DNA from: AP-15 sp963732095 | GTDB lineage: Bacteria; Pseudomonadota; Alphaproteobacteria; ATCC43930; CGMCC-115725 | Reading direction: 5' to 3' | DNA length: 64,000 nucleotides | Assembly (NCBI GenBank): GCA_963732095.1 | Contig: CAVSZA010000048.1 | Location: 186,001-250,000, forward strand | Shown: piece by piece, positions 35,686-43,228 of the stretch | Layout of the letters: each line of letters begins with the position of its first letter | How positions within the stretch are numbered: position 1 is the first letter of the stretch | Made by a program: the position numbers and the translations under genes | The notes under the pieces: model-generated | What the model saw: the letters and a program-made list of their open reading frames with translations, nothing else | The model's database searches: none | What the model was told of the DNA's origin: nothing

Positions 35686-36469
35686 CGGTTGGCGGCCGGC
35701 ACCGCGCCGTGTCAACCGTTGCGCCTAGAATACAACCCACCGAAATAGAATCCTCGTTCCCGCGCAAGCGCAGTACTGCCCGAGGAAGTTTTTCGGTTGA
35801 GGACTCGCAGGAATCAACCAGAAGTCGTCTTGCGCGGACTTGATCCGCGTATCCACGCCTTTGTTTCGGTCGTTCGAAGGCGTGGATGGCCATGGAACCA
35901 GTCCGTGGGCTGAAGGCCCACGGGACATGCCCGGCCAAGACGAAACCAGGGGGCCGATTCCCTTCCCTATCCAGGCGCAAATTTTTCCTCGGACAGCCGT
36001 GCGCGCAACCGAGAATCCAGGGCGACTTTTCTGCCGGTTGCCCGTGTTCAAACCGGCGGCAGGCTCTAGGCTCCACTTTCGCAGGGGCGACAGTTGTGCT
36101 TCGCGACCGCGCAGCGGGCTGGCTGTTTTTGCTGCTTGTGCTAGTGATTTATCAGCCACCTACATCTCGTCCTCCGTGGAAATCCTTGGCCGGTGCTCTG
36201 AAAAACAGCGGGATTTTGTGGTTGTTATTCGCTGTTTTGTGAGCGCAGAACAGCCATCCCAAGGTGTCATCACCGACGAGTCCCGCATCGGCGGTTTCAA
36301 GAAGCTCCATGGGCCGCATGATATCAGAATAAGCAATATTTGTCAATTCGACAACGACGCGCTGATGTTCCGTCGCCGCTCCAGCTGTGTCTCGCATCAC
36401 CGGATTGACCCACCCGTAGGAGCATGTGACCCCTATATGTTAAGCTCTTGGCGATCAGAGGGAGTTCGA
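35686..36469. other. 784-base intergenic region without a convincing gene
   Basis: Frames stay open here on both strands, but none has recognisable protein character. The minus-strand translation across 35725-36159 (containing KGVDTRIKSAQDD) looks like the read-through of a dispersed repeat. The left part holds the three palindromes listed separately. The right part (36100-36450) is less GC-rich and probably contains the promoter of the DUF385 gene. I could not assign boxes. Confidence 0.5.
35831..35923. repeat. Cluster of three intergenic palindromes (dispersed-repeat type)
   Basis: Three inverted repeats lie in series. The first pairs cgcgga with tccgcg around a five-base loop (about 35832-35848). 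The second pairs atccacgcctt (35851-35861) with aaggcgtggat (35877-35887). The third pairs ccgtgggc (35903-35910) with gcccacgg (35916-35923) around tgaag. Similar GC-rich palindromic elements with a gacttgatccgcg core recur between genes in many alphaproteobacteria. Copy number here cannot be judged. Confidence 0.6.
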
Positions 36470-36934
36470 ATGATGACCGAAGCCAAGCTCGCGCCAAATC
36501 TTCCCGATTGGATGGTGGAGCATGCGAACCGCTACCTGTCCAGCGGCGGCGCCGAGGGGCACATGTACAAGATGACCCAGCCGGGTCGGCCGGAGATCAC
36601 AGTGCCAGCGCTGCTGCTGACGACGACCGGCCGGAAATCGGGAGAAAAGTTCATCTTCCCGCTGTTCTACGGGCAGGCCGGCGACAGCTATCTAGTCGTC
36701 GCCTCGAAAGGCGGCGCACCGCAACATCCCGGCTGGTACCGCAACATCCTGGCCAACCCGGAGGTCGACGTGCAAGTCGGCACCGCGAAGATGAAGGCGC
36801 GGGCGAGGACCGCCACCGGTGAGGAACGCGCGCGGCTGTGGGAAAAGGCGCTGGAGTTCTGGCCGCCCTACGCCGATTACCAGCGCAAAACCGAGCGCCA
36901 GATCCCCGTCGTGGTGCTCGACCCCGTCCGCTGA
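36470..36934 (+). CDS. Nitroreductase/deazaflavin-dependent oxidoreductase family protein (DUF385)
   Basis: The 154-residue protein has the split-barrel DUF385 pattern: PALLLTTTGRKSGEKFIFPLFYG, VVASKGGAPQHPGWYRNILANP and VQVGTAKMKARARTA. In actinobacteria such proteins bind cofactor F420 (Ddn type). In proteobacteria the cofactor is often unproven. It starts at ATG 36470 with AGAGGGAG upstream. The frame remains open for another 630 bases upstream across repeat DNA, which I do not regard as coding. Confidence 0.85.
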   Translation: MMTEAKLAPNLPDWMVEHANRYLSSGGAEGHMYKMTQPGRPEITVPALLLTTTGRKSGEKFIFPLFYGQAGDSYLVVASKGGAPQHPGWYRNILANPEVDVQVGTAKMKARARTATGEERARLWEKALEFWPPYADYQRKTERQIPVVVLDPVR

Positions 36935-36964
36935 CCTCGACAGGGGCAATGAGATGGCCCAGCC

Positions 36965-37969
36965 TTAAGGCGCCGCGGCGATCGCCTGAGCGGCGATCGC
37001 CTGAGCGGCGACAGCTACCAGATTGGCGGGCGTCAACAAGCATTTCGCGCACTGTTTTTCGTCGGAAGTCCACGCTGGCACGGACTGAGTGAAGACGGCC
37101 GGTGACAGCATCGCGATATAATCGATCAGGTGGTGGCAGCAAGCCTTGTCGAGAGGGTTCACGCTCGCCTGCGCTGTTTCATCGGTGATCGCATAAACGT
37201 ATGGAAGTGGGCGGTACAAGTCGAAGTGAGTGATATCGAACGGGGGAACCCGCGGCACTACGTCGTGCTCAAAGTTGATGACGATGTAATTCGTTACTTG
37301 GGAGTCAAACGCGTCCACGAAGTTATGATCGCCGAGTTTCGGAGAGGCGTACATGATCGCACCGACGCGCGCTGTTCCAAGCGAATTGCCATCGGCAAGC
37401 TGATAGGCCAAGCATTCGGCCAGAGTCGCACCGAGGCTGTGACCTAAAACCAGCACATCGGCTGCCCCGACCGCCGCCCGAATGCCATTAGCAAGGGGCA
37501 CCGCTGGCCCACCAGTGAGGGGGCGGTATTCCATCGAAAGGTAAATGTCGGTGAAACCGGTTTCGACGCGGCCGGGAAATTGCGCTCGCCGCTCGGCGAT
37601 GAACACCGTATCGTCGATCCACTCCTCGGCGCCGTCGGTGCCACGGATGACCGCCACATACATGCCGCCGCTAGCGTTCACCGCAAGGTAGCCGTACCGC
37701 CGAACATCAGCGCCTGGACGAACCATGGATTGCCTGAGCCCGGCATTCTGCACAGGTACTCCCGGCCGGGCACTGGGCGCCGTCGCGAGGACATTATCCC
37801 TCCCGGTGATGATCCCAACAACCGTCCAACCATCCGTCTGGATCCGGGGGTCGAGCTCATTCGATGCGGGATCTTGGTTCAGATCGCACATGTCCCACGC
37901 GTAGATGCCCAACAAGGCGTATTTTGCCCAGTCGTCCTTGCTCAGAGTGCGCACACTGATCATTGGCAT
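36965..37969 (-). CDS. Class 3 lipase family protein
   Basis: The 334-residue protein has the alpha/beta-hydrolase nucleophile elbow GHSLG with S178 in ADVLVLGHSLGATLAECLAY. The expected lipase-3 elements follow: GAIMYASPKLGDHNFVDAF, an Asp in NFEHDVVPRVPP, and a His in CCHHLIDYIAML. VAVIRGTDGAEEWIDD resembles the lipase-3 RGT oxyanion region. There is no clear signal peptide. Two CxxC-like Cys pairs occur near the C terminus. The final residues are a five-residue repeat (QAIAA) encoded by a 15-base tandem repeat. It converges with the DUF385 gene. Confidence 0.85.
   Translation of the reverse strand: MPMISVRTLSKDDWAKYALLGIYAWDMCDLNQDPASNELDPRIQTDGWTVVGIITGRDNVLATAPSARPGVPVQNAGLRQSMVRPGADVRRYGYLAVNASGGMYVAVIRGTDGAEEWIDDTVFIAERRAQFPGRVETGFTDIYLSMEYRPLTGGPAVPLANGIRAAVGAADVLVLGHSLGATLAECLAYQLADGNSLGTARVGAIMYASPKLGDHNFVDAFDSQVTNYIVINFEHDVVPRVPPFDITHFDLYRPLPYVYAITDETAQASVNPLDKACCHHLIDYIAMLSPAVFTQSVPAWTSDEKQCAKCLLTPANLVAVAAQAIAAQAIAAAP
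36975..37011 (+). repeat. 15-bp tandem repeat at 3' end of the lipase gene
   Basis: The unit gcggcgatcgcctga occurs at 36975-36989 and 36990-37004, with a partial third copy to 37011. It is in frame with the lipase and encodes repeated QAIAA near the C terminus, so copy-number change would lengthen or shorten the tail without breaking the gene. Confidence 0.85.
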
Positions 37970-38089
37970 TTGACCCCCTCAGAAAGCTCCGCTGACACCA
38001 AATCAGCCCGATGGTAATCGCGGGGTACGCAACGGGATACAGCGTTAGATGCTGCTGGGATCGCCCCGGGAATGCCTAGCGGGTGACGG

Positions 38090-38160
38090 CCCGCGGCATG
38101 CGGTTCGTTGAAGGGCTCGGTGCGGTGCACGACACCGTCGGCGTACAATTGTCGATGGCT
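38090..38160 (-). pseudogene. Fragment of a CaiB/BaiF CoA-transferase 3' end
   Basis: The minus strand encodes QLYADGVVHRTEPFNEP, almost the same as the last residues of the intact CoA-transferase at 43229 (KLYADGVVHRTEPFTEP). The DNA match is strong over about 50 bases (38111-38159 against 43262-43311). Beyond it the frame diverges and the catalytic part is absent. This is a relic of a second transferase gene. It sits at the left edge of a mobile patch whose right neighbour is the intact copy in the same orientation. Confidence 0.75.
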
Positions 38161-38368
38161 GAGCTGGGCCCGAAATTGAGACAGGTGACAAGGTGGAGCC
38201 CCGCCCCTAGAAAGCGCGGATAGCCGCTGACAACGGCCATTCATGCCATCGAGATCAGACAGCTGAGTTTCAACCCTCCTGGCGGCCCAGCCTTCGCACG
38301 GGAACGTCTCTTCCTGCCCCACCTGCCGTTGGTAATAGCCGTCCCGATCGGCTCAGTTGGGTGATGGG

Positions 38369-39717
38369 GTGGACGCCCCCCGACGGCATCTGTGTGCCAA
38401 GGTGACGGTGTCGAACTGCCACCGAAGGAGACGTCCATGGAGCAGGCTACCACGATCGGTTTGGACATAGCGAAGCACGTGTTCCAACTGCATGGAGCGG
38501 ATGCTGCCGGGCATGTGCTGTTCCGCAAGCGGATCACTCGCGTGAAGCTTCTCGGTTTTCTAGCAGCGCAAGCCCCGTGCGTCGTCGCGATGGAAGCCTG
38601 TGCCGGCGCGCACTACTGGGCGCGTGAGATCGGCTAAGTTGGGCCACCATGTGCGCTTGATCGCGCCGGCCTACGTCAAGCCGTTCATCAAGCGGCAGAA
38701 GAACGATGCCGCCGATGCAGAGGCGATCTGTGAAGCGGCCCAGCGGCCGAGCATGCGCTTCGTTCCGGTCAAGACCGAAGAGCAGCAGGCGAACGGCATC
38801 GTGTTCCGAGCCCGTGATCTCCTGGTGCGTCAGCGCACCCAGTGCGTCAACGCTCTTCGCGGGCACCTGATGGAATACGGCTACGTCTTTCCGAAGGGCA
38901 TTACCCATGTTGAAGCCCTGGTCGCCCTGGTCGAGGACCTACAGTCCTCACTCCCCGACAGTGTGCGCGTCATCCTAAAGCTGCTTGTCGACACCTTCAC
39001 CGCATTGGAGGCGCAGATCGCCGTATTGGATGCTGAGATCAACCAGCGCTCGAAGTCAGACCCAACGGCACGCCGGTTGATGACGATTCCGGGCGTCGGG
39101 CCAATTGCCTCGACGGCAATCACTGCGCTGGTGCCAGCGGCCGAGGGGTTTCCAGCCGGGCGCGATTTCGCGGCCTGGCTCGGACTGACGCCGCTGCAGA
39201 AATCGACCGGTGGCAAGCAAAAACTCGGTGCCGTTTCGAAACGCGGTGAACGGACGATCCGTCGCCTATTGATCATTGGGGCGAGTGCCGTGGTTCAACA
39301 GGCCAGCCGGCGCGGGGCACCCCAGGGCTCGTGGCTTGCGCAGATGTTGGCTCGCAAGCCGAAAATGCTAGTCACCGTTGCTCTGGCCAACAAGATGGCC
39401 CGCATCATCTGGGCCCTGCTGGTCAAAGGCGGCACCTATCGAACTCCGGCCGTGGCGGCGTAGGCTGACCACGATCGCGAGGACGTGAGGGCGAGCGGAA
39501 GGAGAGTATGGCGCAACAGTCGGCGAGACGGGGCTGGGACAACCAGGGCTTTCCACAGTGCTTCGAGCACGCTTCGGGTGATCTGGACCCGGTCCGCGAA
39601 CTCCCATACAGGCCGGCGGCTGTCTTCCTGCCGCATCAAAGGCCGGACAGATGACAGCATCCGACCACGCGCAACAACAACCCCAACGTTTTCCCTTGCC
39701 TGAAAGGGGGCGTCCAC
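38369..39717 (+). mobile_element. IS110-family (IS1111-like) insertion element
   Basis: The sequence gtggacgccccc at 38369-38380 is matched by its reverse complement gggggcgtccac at 39706-39717. The pair encloses the recombinase gene and 240 bases of downstream non-coding DNA. The total of about 1.35 kb is right for IS1111-group elements, which carry subterminal inverted repeats, unlike other IS110 members. In this family a non-coding end segment encodes the bridge (seek) RNA that guides target choice. For the IS1111 group it lies downstream of the gene, here about 39464-39705. The exact tips may lie a few bases outside the repeats. Confidence 0.7.
38437..39463 (+). pseudogene. IS110-family transposase, one frameshift
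   Basis: The N-terminal DEDD domain starts at ATG 38437, preceded by GAAGGAG: MEQATTIGLDIAKHVFQLHG, then VAMEACAGAHYWAREIG. It runs into TAA at 38635-38637. The remainder continues in the next frame as KLGHHVRLIAPAYVKPF, KRQKNDAADAEAICEA and the C-terminal Transposase_20 part (LMTIPGVGPIASTAITAL, then FAAWLGLTPLQKSTGGKQKL). Removing one T near 38635 (ggctaag to ggcaag) restores a single frame of about 340 residues. So the gene is either inactivated by a one-base insertion or mis-sequenced there. The catalytic acidic residues D and E and the C-terminal Ser region are otherwise kept. Confidence 0.85.
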
Positions 39718-39813
39718 AGATGGAAAGCGGACGTTGCGGCGGCCCGCTCAGGAGGGCCGATTCTTACCTGAACAGCTACTCGACAAGACTGATACAACCG
39801 CCGGACGCCTCCG

Positions 39814-39843
39814 TTATCAAACAAAGGTTGGTTTGTTTGATAA
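39814..39843. repeat. Perfect 12-bp inverted repeat (hairpin) upstream of the fusion gene
   Basis: TTATCAAACAAA at 39814-39825 and TTTGTTTGATAA at 39832-39843 are perfect complements around the six-base loop GGTTGG. The AT-rich stem stands out from its surroundings. There is no T-run after it, so it is not an ordinary terminator. It lies 82 bases before the fusion gene ATG and could be an end of that element, an operator, or a folded signal. Confidence 0.85.
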
Positions 39844-39925
39844 CACGTCCCGAGGGCCGGATACAGTTCCTCTGGAAATTCAGAGCCCAGGTTCGAGGAC
39901 AACTGGCGCAATCTGAGGTCTGACG

Positions 39926-42673
39926 ATGATTATCACAGACAAGCTGTTCGAGGCATTTCTCAAGTGTCGGACGAAAGCCCACCTTCTGTCCTGCGCCGCT
40001 CCTGGAGCTGGTCACGCCTCCCATCCGATTAGTGACTGGCGACAATCCGTCGAGGAGGAATTCAAACGGGAGTGTAGAGAGGTGCTCACAACCGGGGATC
40101 CCCGTGCCTGTTTCATAGGTACTCCGACGGCGCATGATTTCACCCATGGGCACTACCCCCTAATTATTGATCCAACAGTAATTTTCGATGACACAGAGGT
40201 TCACGTTCATGCGCTCCAATTGGTTCAAACTGGCAAACAGATGCGTCACAATCGTTACATGCCGATCAGGTTTACTCCATCTGAGAAGATTACTAAACAT
40301 CACAGGCTTCAATTAGCATTTGATGCCTTTGTTCTGGGGAAAGCTTCCGGCCAAGTCCCCAATTGTGGAAAGATCATTCACGGTGAACGAAAGAGGACAC
40401 TCAGCATCAAGCTGAACGGACTGATCGGCGAGGTGGAGTTTCTCGTTGCGAAGATGCGCGTGGTCCTGGCCAGCGGGACACCGCCGGACCTCGTTCTGAT
40501 TGGCCACTGCTCAGAATGCGAGTTTGAAACGCGTTGCAGGAGCAACGCGGTCCAAAATGATAACCTCAGCTTGCTGGGCGGAATCAGCTCCACGGAAATC
40601 CAAAAGCTGCGGAGGCGAGGTATCTTTACGGTCACACAGCTATCCTACACATTCCGTCCACGCAAAAAATCCAAACGCTCTCTCAACAGACAAGTCCGAT
40701 ATCATCATTCTCTCAAAGCCTTAGCTATCCGCGAAAAGAGAATCTTTGTCACTGGGGCATGGCAGCAAGACGAAGAGCAAACCCCAGTGTACCTCGATGT
40801 CGAGGGAATACCTGATCGCAATTTCTACTACCTCATCGGCATTAGATTTCTGGGTGGCACTTCGCCAGTTCAACGATCGTTCTGGGCAAATGATGCTGAC
40901 GGGGAAGAGGCGATTTGGCGAGAGTTCCTCCGGGCGATTGGCGACATACGTAACCCTCAGCTAATTTATTACGGTAGTTATGAGAGCGTATTTCTGAGAA
41001 ATATGAAGAGCCGCTACGGTGATGCAGGCCAGAAAAAGATCGCGATTGACCGATTGATAGAAAATGGTTGTAATATCTTGTCGATAATTTATGGGAATAT
41101 CTATTTTCCGACGTACACCAACGGTCTTAAAGACATTGCTTCGTTCCTCGGTTTCCAGTGGTCTACTCCGGCGCCTTCCGGACAGCGAAGTCTTCTACTC
41201 CGACACACGTGGGAAGTCTCGGGCGACGCGCACTCGAAACAGGAACTGGTTGCGTATAATGCCGACGACTGCGAAGCGCTGGAGTTGGTAGTAAAGATCA
41301 TACAGCAGGTAATCCCTACTGGGGGTAGCCCGACGAGGGTTCGGCATCCAAGCGCGATCGACATTGATACGCTGAAACCAATGTGGCCCTACACTTTGGG
41401 ACAGGTGGACTTCGCGTTACCAGAACTCGACCTAATCAACAGGTGTGCTTACTGGGATTACCAACGGGACAGAATATACATTCGGTCGAATCCGCGGCTC
41501 CGACGAGCCGCCGAAATAGCGCATCGTAAGAAGCGTAGTTCTCTACCGGTCAACGTTACTGTCGGTCCCTCTCGGCCTAGGAAATGTCCTGCATGTGGTT
41601 CGAGGCGAACCGTGTGGAACGGTAGGCATAGCAGGTTGATATATGATCTGCGTTTTTCTGTGGGTGGCATAAGGAGGTGGGTGAGCAAATACGTTATTGT
41701 CCATTACAAATGCAGGGAGTGTAACATCTCATTCCCCTCCAATGAATACCAATGGACAAGACATCGCTACGGTCCAAACATCCTCGCCTATGTAATTTAT
41801 AATCTTTTAGAATTGCATATCCCTCAGCTCAAGCTGGCCAAAATTATCCACAGAACGTTTGGTTACCCTATGGACAATTCAACGATCTACCGCCTGAAGC
41901 GGAAGGCCGTAGAGTTGTATCGCGATACGTATGAGGAGATCACGGAAAGCCTATTGCGCGGAAAGCTGATGCACGCGGATGAGACTCACGTGGGCGTGAA
42001 GGGGAAAGCTTCCTACGTGTGGGTGTTTACCAGCATGGAGGAGGTAATCTATATTTGGTCAGAAACGCGTGAAGGCAGCGTTGCTGGAGAGTTTCTAAAA
42101 GGATACAAAGGGGTCTTGGTATCAGATTTTTATTCGGCTTACGACTCAATTGATTGTCCGCAGCAGAAGTGCCTGATACATTTGATCCGCGATTTGAACA
42201 ATCATGTGCTTCAAGAACCATTTAATGATGAAATCAAAGGAATTGTTCGAGATTTCACGATACTCCTTAAACCTGTTATCGAAACGATCGACCGCTTCGG
42301 TCTAAAAACCCGCTTTCTTAAGAAATACAAAATGAACGTTGAGAAGTTTTTCATTAATCTACTTCAACATAAATACAAGACGGAGCTGGCTCAGAAAGTC
42401 CAAGAGAGGTTCAGGCGACACCAGGGGCGGCTTTTTACGTTTATTGATTATGACAACGTACCATGGAACAACAATAATGCGGAGCATGCTATAAAGGCAT
42501 TCGCGCAGTTGCGCGAGGTAGTTGAAGGACCTTCAACGGAGAGTGGGATGCGGGATTATCTGATGCTTTTAAGCATTTGTAGAACATGCGAATACAGGGG
42601 AATTGATTTTTTCGAATTCCTCCGATCTGGGGAGAAAGGAATTGGCGCATTCATCGGCAAGAGGAACGGCTGA
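39926..42673 (+). CDS. Fusion protein: TM0106/Cas4-like RecB nuclease region + DEDD exonuclease + IS66-like DDE transposase
   Basis: One uninterrupted 915-residue frame joins three modules. Residues 1-210 resemble TM0106-family RecB/Cas4-like proteins: a lone Cys (C14) plus C195-x2-C198-x5-C204 could form the Cas4/AddB-type Fe-S cluster. The usual E-x-K of the nuclease is not evident (YMPIRF stands there), so its activity is doubtful. An HhH-like segment (LSLLGGISSTEIQKLRRRGI) follows. Residues 285-460 fit the TM0106 C-terminal DEDDy-type exonuclease: D291-x-E293 in YLDVEGI and Y444-x3-D448 in YNADDCE. Residues 550-600 form a zinc ribbon (C554, C557, C596, C599). Residues 610-900 are an IS66-like DDE domain with D685 (HADETHVG), D734 (SDFYSAYD) and E853 (NNNNAEHAIKAF). 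The gene is visibly AT-richer than its neighbours (26 G+C in bases 42241-42300), indicating transfer. Its ATG is preceded by TGAGGT. Confidence 0.8.
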   Translation: MIITDKLFEAFLKCRTKAHLLSCAAPGAGHASHPISDWRQSVEEEFKRECREVLTTGDPRACFIGTPTAHDFTHGHYPLIIDPTVIFDDTEVHVHALQLVQTGKQMRHNRYMPIRFTPSEKITKHHRLQLAFDAFVLGKASGQVPNCGKIIHGERKRTLSIKLNGLIGEVEFLVAKMRVVLASGTPPDLVLIGHCSECEFETRCRSNAVQNDNLSLLGGISSTEIQKLRRRGIFTVTQLSYTFRPRKKSKRSLNRQVRYHHSLKALAIREKRIFVTGAWQQDEEQTPVYLDVEGIPDRNFYYLIGIRFLGGTSPVQRSFWANDADGEEAIWREFLRAIGDIRNPQLIYYGSYESVFLRNMKSRYGDAGQKKIAIDRLIENGCNILSIIYGNIYFPTYTNGLKDIASFLGFQWSTPAPSGQRSLLLRHTWEVSGDAHSKQELVAYNADDCEALELVVKIIQQVIPTGGSPTRVRHPSAIDIDTLKPMWPYTLGQVDFALPELDLINRCAYWDYQRDRIYIRSNPRLRRAAEIAHRKKRSSLPVNVTVGPSRPRKCPACGSRRTVWNGRHSRLIYDLRFSVGGIRRWVSKYVIVHYKCRECNISFPSNEYQWTRHRYGPNILAYVIYNLLELHIPQLKLAKIIHRTFGYPMDNSTIYRLKRKAVELYRDTYEEITESLLRGKLMHADETHVGVKGKASYVWVFTSMEEVIYIWSETREGSVAGEFLKGYKGVLVSDFYSAYDSIDCPQQKCLIHLIRDLNNHVLQEPFNDEIKGIVRDFTILLKPVIETIDRFGLKTRFLKKYKMNVEKFFINLLQHKYKTELAQKVQERFRRHQGRLFTFIDYDNVPWNNNNAEHAIKAFAQLREVVEGPSTESGMRDYLMLLSICRTCEYRGIDFFEFLRSGEKGIGAFIGKRNG

Positions 42674-42729
42674 ATGGTGCCCGTCCCGTGCGTTGTCCCT
42701 GTTCCCTCTGACCCGGCATTATCCGGCGG

Positions 42730-42858
42730 CTAGCGGAGTCCCTCGATAGGAAGTCGGGCAAGAGTCCCAGCCTCGTCTTGGCCCATAAGGCGGCTGTAGC
42801 CGACGACATCGGAGGCGAGAATGGCCGCGAGTTGGCGTACGACCCGCTCTCCGCTCAA
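42730..42858 (-). pseudogene. Truncated class III adenylate cyclase N terminus
   Basis: Reading leftward from TTG 42858, with GGAGGG just upstream, the minus strand encodes 42 residues opening SGERVVRQLAAILASDVVG and continuing YSRLMGQDEAGTLARL. This is the characteristic N terminus of alphaproteobacterial adenylate/guanylate cyclases with C-terminal TPR repeats. After ARL the match stops and a TAG follows at 42730-42732. The rest of the cyclase is not found on either side. The break lies about 75 bases from the fusion gene stop, so the element or an associated deletion probably cut the cyclase. Confidence 0.75.
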
Positions 42859-43228
42859 AATTCCCTCCGAGAGGCGCCCCACGCAAGACTGGCCTGCCGG
42901 GCAATAGCATAAATCTGACTTTGCTGCCTGGACGGAAAGCGATCAATGGTGCAGCGGATAGGCTCGGTCCGTTGGCGGTAGCTGCCCGTCAGCCGGCGTG
43001 CAGAACGACGTTACAAATCAGCAGCTCTACGGGCGTATCCGAACGGTCGCTTCCTGGCCGCCTGGCGCTCCGCTAGCGCCGCTGCGAACGTCTCTTGAGG
43101 GTCGATCTGCCCCGTTGACCGGTAGACAGCTGAACGACCGGTGACGGCGCAAAGGCGCCATCCGACGGGCAGCCGATGAGAGTGGGCCCTGAACGGCTCA
43201 AGCCGACTGAGCGGCGGCTCGAGAACGG
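42859..43228. other. 370-base non-coding stretch
   Basis: No frame here has protein character. It holds the presumed upstream region of the truncated cyclase and the tail side of the CoA-transferase gene. I saw a few short GC-rich inverted motifs (for example cgctagcg near 43071) but no terminator with a T-run. Confidence 0.4.

Noticed and set aside
35840..36469. Upstream extension of the DUF385 gene by about 210 codons
   Set aside because: It runs through palindromic repeats; the conserved domain and ribosome site place the start at 36470.
39926..40540. Cas4 of a CRISPR system
   Set aside because: The similarity is to the TM0106 group, with no cas1/cas2 or repeats nearby, and it is joined to a transposase.
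39845..42750. Terminal inverted repeats of the fusion element (shared ccggata and cgaggg words at both sides)
   Set aside because: The matches are six to eight bases with different spacing, which is within chance for GC-rich DNA.
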